A stretch of 19,324 nucleotides of DNA from an uncultured Rickettsiales bacterium (GTDB lineage Bacteria > Pseudomonadota > Alphaproteobacteria > Rickettsiales > Deianiraeaceae), in the NCBI GenBank assembly GCA_946544555.1, contig CAMNMI010000008.1, positions 1 through 19,324 of the forward strand, written 5' to 3'. A program made the translations under genes and the position numbers. Shown here piece by piece: positions 13,535 through 19,324 of the stretch; position 1 is the first letter of the stretch, and each line of letters opens with the position of its first letter. Below the pieces are notes generated by a model, which was not told the origin of the DNA, made no database searches, and saw only the letters and a list, made by a program, of their open reading frames with translations.

Positions 13535-14563
13535 TTAACTTGTGGCAAAAGCTGTAATTACATTTGATTCGGCAACCAATTCATCCACAGTTTTGAAAGC
13601 CACAACATTATCAAACCTGTTTGAGAAGCCAATTCGCAATTTTACGCGATTATCATCGTCTGTTGTGCCAGTGTTGCTGTATTTATAATATTTATTCCAA
13701 TAGGCCACACAGTTGCAAACTCTTTGATCTTGCGCGGTATTATTTTGCGTTCCACTATCACCACATATTCCACTTGAAGGAATTGTCCTCGCGTTTTGCG
13801 CAACTCCCGCTCTATTATACGAACATTTTCCATCTTTCCCATGTGTCAAGACAACAAAAACGGTGTTATGTGTCGCTCTTACAATCTCTCTATCGGAATT
13901 ATCGTTCCATAGAGTTAGGTTGTATGGATGATATGCTCTATCACTATTATTAGATTGCAACAAGTAATTTCCTCTATACTTAATAAGTGGAAAATTTGTC
14001 AAAGCCATTGAAGATAAATTTCTTGGAGCGGTGGTTGACGCAAGTGATGTTGTGAAATTAGCAAGCCTGCAATTTTGAGTTCCATTATAACACAAATTTC
14101 CATAATTATAGTCATAAACACGTGTTATCAAATCGTGCGTCCAATATTCAATTCTGTTTCCGTAGCTGTCAAATGCGTATTCAGCAGGCAAACCAAGCTC
14201 CGCGACAGGAACCATTCCAGAGACAATATAACCGACTGGCCTATCAGTCAATCCTGTATCTGATCCATAATTTTGTTTTCTGAACCCACCACCGGGTTGA
14301 ACACCAAGAGCAACTTCCGTTCCAAAGTTTGCATTTGTGATTGCAACATTCAGATTGGCAGGCCTTGGCAAGCGCTTGTGGACTGCATAGTATCGCACCA
14401 ATGCATCGCTGATGGCTTGAACTTTTTTGTGGTCAGACATCTGCTGCACACTGCGCGCCTTGAACATCGCCAGCGCCGCCGTTGTCATTGCCCCGACAAT
14501 AAACAATATCACCGACAGCTCAATAAGTGTAAAACTTTGATGTATTTTTTTAAAAAACTTCAT
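13535..14563 (-). CDS. Type IV pilin-like / pseudopilin protein (second gene of pair)
   Basis: 342 aa from ATG 14563; the frame is open to 14674, but this ATG begins the class III signal sequence and lies one base after the upstream gene's stop. Leader KKIHQS, then FTLIELSVILFIVGAMTTA (11-29): mature Phe1 and Glu5 as in type IV pilins, but the residue before the cleavage site is Ser (S10), not Gly. The rest is a large Cys-containing globular domain sharing HKRLPRPAN, YAFDSYGNRIEYWTHD and a HGKxGxCxYxR motif with its neighbour. It is much longer than major pilins (~150 aa), so a minor pilin or pseudopilin is likely. GGAT lies 7 nt before ATG as a weak ribosome-binding site. Confidence 0.88.
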   Translation of the reverse strand: MKFFKKIHQSFTLIELSVILFIVGAMTTAALAMFKARSVQQMSDHKKVQAISDALVRYYAVHKRLPRPANLNVAITNANFGTEVALGVQPGGGFRKQNYGSDTGLTDRPVGYIVSGMVPVAELGLPAEYAFDSYGNRIEYWTHDLITRVYDYNYGNLCYNGTQNCRLANFTTSLASTTAPRNLSSMALTNFPLIKYRGNYLLQSNNSDRAYHPYNLTLWNDNSDREIVRATHNTVFVVLTHGKDGKCSYNRAGVAQNARTIPSSGICGDSGTQNNTAQDQRVCNCVAYWNKYYKYSNTGTTDDDNRVKLRIGFSNRFDNVVAFKTVDELVAESNVITAFATS

Positions 14564-14564
14564 G

Positions 14565-15593
14565 TTATCCAGTGGCAAATTTCCTAATGGCAGCCGCGTC
14601 TGCGACAAGTTGATCCAGTGTTTTAAAATAAACCAAGTTGTCAAATGACTTGCTATATCCTTGGTAAAATACAATTGGTTTCGCTGAGCTTACCGCACCC
14701 GTTGAATATGTATAAGTTGACGAACTACTATTCCAGAAACTCAAACAGTTGAACTTTCTCCTATCCGTTGGCATTGCGGACGGCGAAGTTGATGTCCTGC
14801 TGTAAGCACACAAACCACTTTTTCCATGTGAAACAAGTGCATAAGCTGTATTGTGGTGGGTGTCATAAATTGGAACGTTGCGTACTGCATCAACCACAAC
14901 CATGTTATACATTGGCCCAATTACAGAATGTGTGCTTGCGTTTGCACCATAGCTAAACATAAATATAGAATCTCTTGCTCTTCCTGTTGCATTTGCCGAT
15001 GTGGATAAATCATTTTTTGTATAGTAAGTAAAACTCGTGCCAGTGATGTTTCCAGCACCAGTTCCTCTGTTAATACACACCACATCGCCACCACCACACT
15101 TACCATTGAAAAGATAAACATTTTGAAATATTTGACTGCTGCCCTCTATTCCGCTATATGAAATACCAACTGCCCTTGCAATGCTGTCATGTGTCCAATA
15201 TTCAATTCTGTTTCCGTAGCTGTCAAATGCATAATCATTATCTAACCCAAGTTCAACGGTTGGAACTCCACCGCCAACAATAAAGAAACAACCATCGGAT
15301 CCATAGCTTGCTTTGCGAAAACCAGGACTTGTTCCAAGTGCCACTTCCTGCCCGAATGCCGTTGATGTTGGCAAAACAGTGATGTTCGCTGGGCGTGGCA
15401 ATCTCTTGTGAACCGCATAATATCTATCCAATGCGAGTTGAATTTCTTTCATCTTTTTAGTATCAGATGCATATTGTGGATTAAGTTTTTTGTAGACACC
15501 AACACCAGCTGTTGCGAGCATAGATATAATAAACAGAACAATTGAAAGTTCAATCAATGTGAAGGATTTAAACCAGCTTTTTTTTAAAAACAT
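14565..15593 (-). CDS. Type IV pilin-like / pseudopilin protein (first gene of pair)
   Basis: 342 aa, the same length as its downstream paralogue. N terminus MFLKKSWFKS followed by FTLIELSIVLFIISMLATAG: a ten-residue leader, Ser at -1, Phe +1, Glu +5 and a 20-residue hydrophobic helix. The shared segments HKRLPRPANI, FGxEVALG, YGSD, YAFDSYGNRIEYWTHD and NTAYALVSHGKSGLCAYSR show duplication; the central part (about residues 165-250) differs between copies, as expected for an exposed region. Likely processed by a prepilin peptidase and inserted in the inner membrane as a pilus or pseudopilus subunit, perhaps with the GspE/PilB ATPase encoded at 5962. It has a TTGACA exactly 28 nt before ATG, next to repeat copy 4. 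Confidence 0.88.
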   Translation of the reverse strand: MFLKKSWFKSFTLIELSIVLFIISMLATAGVGVYKKLNPQYASDTKKMKEIQLALDRYYAVHKRLPRPANITVLPTSTAFGQEVALGTSPGFRKASYGSDGCFFIVGGGVPTVELGLDNDYAFDSYGNRIEYWTHDSIARAVGISYSGIEGSSQIFQNVYLFNGKCGGGDVVCINRGTGAGNITGTSFTYYTKNDLSTSANATGRARDSIFMFSYGANASTHSVIGPMYNMVVVDAVRNVPIYDTHHNTAYALVSHGKSGLCAYSRTSTSPSAMPTDRRKFNCLSFWNSSSSTYTYSTGAVSSAKPIVFYQGYSKSFDNLVYFKTLDQLVADAAAIRKFATG

Positions 15594-15621
15594 CGCCTTA
15601 TGATCTAATTTTGTTGCTAAT

Positions 15622-15627
15622 TGTCAA
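15622..15627 (-). promoter_or_regulatory. Candidate -35 hexamer of the pseudopilin operon
   Basis: Reverse-strand TTGACA (15627-15622), exactly 28 nt before ATG 15593. A partial -10 GATCAT (4 of 6) lies 16 nt after it. AAGG at -7 to -4 before ATG is too close for a standard Shine-Dalgarno. Repeat copy 4 begins 9 bp upstream. Confidence 0.45.
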
Positions 15628-15636
15628 GAAAAAATT

Positions 15637-15718
15637 GTTGCGCCAGCGCGGAGCGCGTTTGGCCGACGAGGAACGAGGCGCAGCCAAACGGCGAGGGCGT
15701 GGCCTCGGGCGGCGCAAC
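15637..15718 (-). repeat. GC-rich palindromic repeat, copy 4 (82 bp, inverted orientation)
   Basis: Reverse-complement orientation to copies 1-3. On the reverse strand the stem ends GCGCAAC and is followed by AATTTTTT, giving a plausible intrinsic terminator for the ankyrin-like gene whose stop is 10 bp away. The same interval holds the -35 of the pseudopilin operon. Confidence 0.95.
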
Positions 15719-15727
15719 AACATTTTT

Positions 15728-16855
15728 TTATCCTTTAATACCAAAATGTATGTCTCTATTAAGAGCATTCTTTAAGTTGCTGTTTGCTGCCATTGATTTA
15801 ATTTTTTTCAGCTCCTCATCTTTACAATTATCAATATAAGCATTCAATACTCCTAAAACATCTCTTTTTTGGTTATACCAATCAATCCTGTTGGCTATCG
15901 CTGGTGTCATGCCATAACGTTTGTTCACCATTTTGCTTGCCTCCTCATAATTAAAATTATTGCAATATATCTTTTTAAGCAACTTTGAATTTTGCAACAG
16001 TCCTAATTTTCTTTCCTTATCTTTTTTTAGGAGTTGTTCCAAAATATCTTTATCCATTTTCATGATGGCATAGTCAACAATATTATATCCTTCACCATCT
16101 TTTTGTATCAAGCAATCATTTGGCGCATTTATAATTAACCATTTTATGAGGGCAGCATCATGAAGGTTATAGCTGCAATAATGATGATCTTTGTGCAAAA
16201 CGGTTCTGTCATGTTCTCTTGATTTTTTCTCCGCTTTAAGATCTTCATACAATGAATTGCTTAATTGTTCCCGAGCTTCTGGTTTAATTTGTCCAGCAGT
16301 TTCTTTTAAAGTTTTTTCTATTAATTTTTTTTCTTTATCATATTCTTCTTCTGTCATTTTAGGAATAAAAAAAGGCTCAAAATCTACATTGTCATATTTT
16401 TTCGCAATTGCGAGCATTAAAAAATTTTTCTTTGGCCCATATTCACCACTATCCATTTGTTTGAATGGCACTAAATCTTCTAATTTGAGTTTGCTGTTGT
16501 CAGCTACTTTCTTGATGTGCTGTAAAATTTCTAATGTTGATTTTGTTAGATCTGATGCTATTGCTGCATGAAAATATGTATTTTTATCAGGCATGAACAC
16601 ATTATAAATTCCTCCTTGTATTTGGTTATCAAAAGTTCCCTGTTTGATAATAGCATTTCTTCTTTCATGTTCTTCATCTTGATCCTGACCATTTGTAATG
16701 GAAAACAGTTTGTCTATATTATTGTCTTTATCAGTAAAGAACATTCGTTCTCTTATCTCTTTTTCATGAATGTTTTCCAAAAACCAATCACGAGCCTTTT
16801 GATCTTTAACATTTTCTAATAAATCATTACATTTAACCATTTTTTTCTTTTCCAT
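15728..16855 (-). CDS. Degenerate ankyrin-like protein, unknown function
   Basis: 375 aa, soluble, Lys-rich. Several stretches look like weak ankyrin repeats: TYFHAAIASDLTKSTLEIL (93-111), NFLMLAIAKKYDN (144-156), and HDAALIKWLIINAPN then GYNIVDYAIMKMDKDILEQL (232-246, 257-275), the last two spaced like consecutive repeats. No repeat keeps the full consensus G-TPLH-A; the helix pattern is the main evidence. Residues 165-220 are a charged helical insertion. Ankyrin proteins in intracellular bacteria are often secreted effectors, but no secretion signal can be seen here. ATG 16855 is followed by an alternative ATG 15 nt in. A good TTGATT-N17-TATACT promoter precedes it. Confidence 0.72.
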   Translation of the reverse strand: MEKKKMVKCNDLLENVKDQKARDWFLENIHEKEIRERMFFTDKDNNIDKLFSITNGQDQDEEHERRNAIIKQGTFDNQIQGGIYNVFMPDKNTYFHAAIASDLTKSTLEILQHIKKVADNSKLKLEDLVPFKQMDSGEYGPKKNFLMLAIAKKYDNVDFEPFFIPKMTEEEYDKEKKLIEKTLKETAGQIKPEAREQLSNSLYEDLKAEKKSREHDRTVLHKDHHYCSYNLHDAALIKWLIINAPNDCLIQKDGEGYNIVDYAIMKMDKDILEQLLKKDKERKLGLLQNSKLLKKIYCNNFNYEEASKMVNKRYGMTPAIANRIDWYNQKRDVLGVLNAYIDNCKDEELKKIKSMAANSNLKNALNRDIHFGIKG

Positions 16856-16879
16856 AAAAAACGCTCTTAAACTGAGATC

Positions 16880-16908
16880 AGTATAACAAACAAAGAAAAA
16901 ATAATCAA
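16880..16908 (-). promoter_or_regulatory. Candidate sigma-70 promoter of the ankyrin-like gene
   Basis: Reverse-strand TTGATT (16908-16903), a 17-nt spacer, TATACT (16885-16880; 5 of 6), then 24 nt to ATG 16855. One of the best-formed promoters in the window and one of the few with a leader longer than 15 nt. Confidence 0.5.
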
Positions 16909-16942
16909 TTCTTTTTGTACGATTATATTAAGTATTTTTTAT

Positions 16943-16980
16943 GTTGCGCTGTCCGAGGCCACGCACTCGCCGTTTGCAAC
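16943..16980 (+). repeat. GC-rich palindromic repeat, copy 5 (38-bp truncated)
   Basis: The left arm (GTTGCGC ... GCCGTTTG) is present, but the loop and nearly the whole right arm are missing and the sequence closes directly on GCAAC. It looks like an internal deletion joining GTTTG to the terminal GCAAC. It lies in the divergent gap before the first lipoprotein, 11 bp upstream of its TTGACA. Confidence 0.85.
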
Positions 16981-16991
16981 CATCTAATGCC

Positions 16992-16997
16992 TTGACA
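16992..16997 (+). promoter_or_regulatory. Candidate -35 hexamer of the lipoprotein pair
   Basis: Perfect TTGACA exactly 28 nt before ATG 17026. No good -10 at the expected place. The spacing supports 17026 as the start over an in-frame TTG at 17008. Confidence 0.4.
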
Positions 16998-17025
16998 ATT
17001 AAAATGTTTGAATGTCGCTTCTCTT

Positions 17026-17358
17026 ATGAAGAACTTTGTTTTGTTATCTGGTTTGGTTTCTGTATCTCTGTTATTAACTGCTTGTGGAGGAAATTATATT
17101 AAAAGATCTGGGCAGATAAGTGAAAAGTTTGTGCCATTAAAGAGGCCATTTGATTTGAAGAATGGTAAAGTCGGTATTGCATGTCGTTCAGAGTTGCATG
17201 GTGGTGAAGAAAGTGTTTATCAGGCCATTAAAAATGGTGGATTAACCAAACGTGTTGAGTTTATAGAAAGAACAGAAGGTTTGGAAGAAGATTATGATTA
17301 TCTGTGGCACAGAGGGTTGGCGCACTATAAACACTGCACTATTGTCTATGGAGAGTAA
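17026..17358 (+). CDS. Putative lipoprotein, TRL-like (first of tandem pair)
   Basis: 110 aa. The N terminus MKNFVLLSGLVSVSLLLTAC is a lipoprotein signal peptide with the lipobox LTAC, lipidated Cys20. The mature part has K-x-G-x-x-C (GKVGIAC), a middle AIKNGGLTKRVEFIERTE, and ends HCTIVYGE. This order (GK..C ... A.k.GgI.kI..vd ... CT.VyG) resembles TRL-like small lipoproteins, a family of unknown function; I assign it from memory of the pattern, so treat the family name as tentative. Two mature cysteines suggest a disulfide. The start was set at the ATG of the signal peptide; an in-frame TTG at 17008 would add six residues. Probably envelope-associated. Confidence 0.82.
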   Translation: MKNFVLLSGLVSVSLLLTACGGNYIKRSGQISEKFVPLKRPFDLKNGKVGIACRSELHGGEESVYQAIKNGGLTKRVEFIERTEGLEEDYDYLWHRGLAHYKHCTIVYGE

Positions 17359-17359
17359 T

Positions 17360-17644
17360 ATGCTTGCAAAGAAAATCTGTTGTCTGTCAGTGGGTTTGTT
17401 GCTTGTCGGCGGATGTTTTCCACGCTTTGAAAGAAGTTATCACAATTCTGATTATATCTTTATTTCTAAACCCATTAACTTAAAACAACAAATCAAGCAA
17501 GGGAAAACATGTTCCACAAGCCCACAAACGAACAAAGAAATGATATTTGAGACGGCCAAAAAAGCTGGAATTGTTGATCAAATTGTCTTAATTGAAAAGA
17601 CCGAAGAAGCAGGACAATATTGCACTGTTGTTTATGGGAATTAG
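17360..17644 (+). CDS. Putative lipoprotein, TRL-like (second of tandem pair)
   Basis: 94 aa, starting one base after the previous stop; the frame is open upstream to 17294, but ATG 17360 begins the signal peptide MLAKKICCLSVGLLLVGGC with lipidated Cys19. The mature part parallels its neighbour: KQGKTC, then ETAKKAGIVDQIVLIEKTEE, ending YCTVVYGN, so the pair arose by duplication. It is shorter, lacking the neighbour's DYLWHRGLAHY insertion. GGAG lies about 8 nt before ATG inside the upstream gene, one of the few Shine-Dalgarno-like sites in the window, as expected for an internal operon gene that cannot be leaderless. Confidence 0.82.
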   Translation: MLAKKICCLSVGLLLVGGCFPRFERSYHNSDYIFISKPINLKQQIKQGKTCSTSPQTNKEMIFETAKKAGIVDQIVLIEKTEEAGQYCTVVYGN

Positions 17645-17741
17645 CAACAAGGTTATTATTAATACTAAACTTGTTTAGTCAATATTTCAAATTCTAAATA
17701 AGTAAGCCATTGTAGCACAAAGGCAAGAAAGTAGGATTTCT

Positions 17742-17835
17742 GTTGCGCCGCCCGAGGCCACGCCCTCGCCGTTTGCAATCTCCTCGCTCCGCTACGCTAC
17801 ACTTCGTCCAGCAAACGCGCTCCGCGCTGCGCAAC
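17742..17835 (+). repeat. GC-rich palindromic repeat, copy 6 (94 bp)
   Basis: Outer stem as in copy 1. The inner stem is GTTTGC/GCAAAC instead of GTTTGGC/GCCAAAC, with both arms changed together so pairing is kept. Loop about 34 nt. It lies 98 bp after the second lipoprotein stop and 32 bp before the clpX -35. Confidence 0.95.
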
Positions 17836-17867
17836 ACATCCATTTTTAATTTCCCATCTCAACCATC

Positions 17868-17896
17868 TTGATTTTTATCTTTTTATCTATTATAGT
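17868..17896 (+). promoter_or_regulatory. Candidate sigma-70 promoter of clpX
   Basis: TTGATT (17868-17873), a 17-nt spacer, TATAGT (17891-17896; 5 of 6). The expected transcription start is about seven bases before ATG 17910. The TTG of the -35 is in frame with clpX and could be mistaken for a start codon. Confidence 0.55.
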
Positions 17897-17909
17897 CAGA
17901 TGTTATTTT

Positions 17910-19259
17910 ATGTCAGGTATTGGAGGAGATGGCAGAAAAAGCATGTTGTATTGCTCTTTTTGTGGTGCTTCCCAGTCAGAGGTTGAAAAGCTGATTGCTG
18001 GCAGTGATGCTCATATTTGCAGTGATTGCATAAGAACTTGTCTTGATTTGTTGGGCGCAAAAAGTGACTTCAAGATTACCGACAACATTGATGAGAAATT
18101 CGGCAAAAATGACAAAGGAAATGCCATAAACTTGTCCTCTCCAAAGGCCATAAAAGCATTTTTGGATAACTATATCATCGGCCAGGATTATGCTAAAAAA
18201 GTGCTGTCAGTGGCAGTTTATAATCACTACAAGCGGTTGAAATACGCGGAGACAAACAAAGATGATGTGGAAATTTCAAAGTCAAATGTTCTGCTGATTG
18301 GCCCAACTGGTTGCGGAAAGACATTGCTCGCGCAGACACTTGCCAAGCTATTGAATGTTCCATTTGCCATTGCAGATGCCACAACTTTGACAGAAGCAGG
18401 TTATGTCGGGGACGATGTTGAAAATGTCCTGCAAAGATTGATACAAAATGCCAACGGCGATGTTGAGCGCGCACAAAAGGGAATAATCTACATTGATGAG
18501 ATTGACAAGATTGGCCGTAAGAGTGAGAGCCCATCAATCACACGCGATGTCTCTGGAGAGGGCGTCCAGCAAGCTCTGTTGAAGATTATAGAGGGCACAC
18601 AGTCATCTGTCGGAAAGGAAGGCGACCGCAAGCATCCTAACAGCGAGAGGTATAATATTAACACATCAAACATTTTGTTTATTTGCGGCGGTGCGTTTGA
18701 GGGCATTGAGAAGATAATCAAACAGCGCATGAGCGACAGTTCCATGGGCTTTATTGCTAATGTGAAGAGCAAAAATAACAACAAAGAGAATGCAAAGATT
18801 ATAAAGAAAGTCACAAGTGATGACTTGACAAAGTTTGGGTTGATACCTGAATTGATTGGCCGTTTGCCAGTTGTAGCGGTGCTGGATCAGCTTACAGAGG
18901 ATGATCTGATAAATGTTCTTACCAAGCCAAAGAATGCTATTGTCAAGCAATATAAGAAGCTGTTTGAGATGGATAAGGTAGAACTGGAATTTACAGACGA
19001 GGCCCTGTCAATCATCGCCAACAGGAGCTTGAAACGTAAATCAGGCGCAAGAGGGTTGAGGTCAATCGTAGAACATATCCTTATGGAGACAATGTATGAC
19101 TTGCCAATGAGTGGTTGCAAGAAAGTCCGTATTGTAAAAACTGATGACGCTGTGGCCGTTGAAAAAGACGGCAAACTTGATGAAAAACGTTTCTGTAAAA
19201 AGAGCGAGAAAGAACTCCTTGAAGAGGCCAAGGAAAAAAAAGATAAGAAGGCCGGTTAA
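17910..19259 (+). CDS. clpX: ATP-dependent Clp protease ATP-binding subunit ClpX
   Basis: AAA+ unfoldase that feeds tagged substrates to ClpP. 449 aa. The N-terminal zinc domain has YCSFCG ... CSDC (C15, C18, C37, C40). The AAA+ module has Walker A GPTGCGKT (131-138), pore loop GYVG (164-167), Walker B IIYIDE (192-197), SGEGVQQALLKIIEGT (215-230), the RKH pore motif (240-242) and sensor 2 GARGLRS (379-385). The ClpP-docking loop reads MGF (279-281) where IGF is usual. The C terminus is Lys/Glu-rich. The start ATG 17910 gives the ClpX-like N terminus; an in-frame TTG at 17868 belongs to the -35 box. clpP, usually just upstream, is absent; two lipoprotein genes and repeat copy 6 are there instead. 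Confidence 0.97.
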   Translation: MSGIGGDGRKSMLYCSFCGASQSEVEKLIAGSDAHICSDCIRTCLDLLGAKSDFKITDNIDEKFGKNDKGNAINLSSPKAIKAFLDNYIIGQDYAKKVLSVAVYNHYKRLKYAETNKDDVEISKSNVLLIGPTGCGKTLLAQTLAKLLNVPFAIADATTLTEAGYVGDDVENVLQRLIQNANGDVERAQKGIIYIDEIDKIGRKSESPSITRDVSGEGVQQALLKIIEGTQSSVGKEGDRKHPNSERYNINTSNILFICGGAFEGIEKIIKQRMSDSSMGFIANVKSKNNNKENAKIIKKVTSDDLTKFGLIPELIGRLPVVAVLDQLTEDDLINVLTKPKNAIVKQYKKLFEMDKVELEFTDEALSIIANRSLKRKSGARGLRSIVEHILMETMYDLPMSGCKKVRIVKTDDAVAVEKDGKLDEKRFCKKSEKELLEEAKEKKDKKAG

Positions 19260-19286
19260 ATATCTGTTAAATTTTTATATTGATTT

Positions 19287-19324
19287 GTTGCGCTGGGCGG
19301 AGCGAGTTTGGCCGCCGAGGAACG
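19287..19324 (-). repeat. GC-rich palindromic repeat, copy 7 (cut by window end, inverted orientation)
   Basis: Starts GTTGCGC, then GGGCGGAGCGAGTTTGGCC and the loop, running off the right edge. The orientation matches copy 4. It begins 27 bp after the clpX stop codon. Confidence 0.9.

Noticed and set aside
4089..19324. CRISPR array
   Set aside because: The repeats are hundreds to thousands of bases apart, palindromic over their whole length and in both orientations; there are no regular spacers or cas genes.
1..19324. tRNA or rRNA genes
   Set aside because: No cloverleaf with a T-arm consensus or rRNA segment was recognised on either strand by eye.

Overview
The window looks like a piece of an AT-rich alphaproteobacterial genome, probably a host-associated or intracellular lineage such as Rickettsiales or Holosporales. 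This is an inference. It rests on the low G+C, the short stand-alone E1-beta subunit of pyruvate dehydrogenase, the alphaproteobacterial type of family-4 uracil-DNA glycosylase, Mrp-antiporter fragments, broken-up housekeeping operons, and several lysine/asparagine-rich lineage-specific proteins of the kind often seen as candidate host-interaction proteins. I cannot name the species.

Layout from left to right: the 5' two thirds of groEL (-); a possible clan CD (caspase-like) peptidase with a C-terminal membrane segment (-); pdhB and an FtsL/FtsB-like division protein (+); a family-4 UDG and a small single-span membrane protein (-); a 440-bp gene-free stretch with GC-rich palindromes; a GspE/PilB ATPase (+); an unknown protein (+) converging on prfB (-); a repeat-rich coiled-coil protein (+) with a T18 tract inside its promoter; mnhB-mnhG (+) converging on nusB (-); a Bax-inhibitor-1 family protein (-); two tandem paralogous pseudopilins (-); a degenerate ankyrin-like protein (-); two tandem paralogous lipoproteins (+); and clpX (+).

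Three layers of non-coding structure stand out. (1) Seven copies (one truncated, one cut by the window end) of a roughly 80-95 bp, very GC-rich imperfect palindrome occupy intergenic gaps, with a compensatory change that supports a conserved stem. (2) Promoters are very close to start codons: five genes show a TTGACA/TTGAAA hexamer exactly 28 nt before the start codon, and another set shows 36-39 nt, with almost no Shine-Dalgarno sequences, suggesting leaderless or ultra-short-leader mRNAs. (3) Four of the palindromes end 8-11 bp upstream of such a -35 hexamer. The palindrome family and the compact promoters together look like a genome-wide architecture rather than isolated oddities.

Functionally the window mixes protein quality control (GroEL, ClpX), translation and transcription (RF2, NusB), DNA repair (UDG), central metabolism (PdhB), ion homeostasis (MnhB/G), a type IV pilus or type II secretion-like machine (GspE/PilB ATPase plus two pseudopilins), and about five lineage-specific proteins of unknown role.
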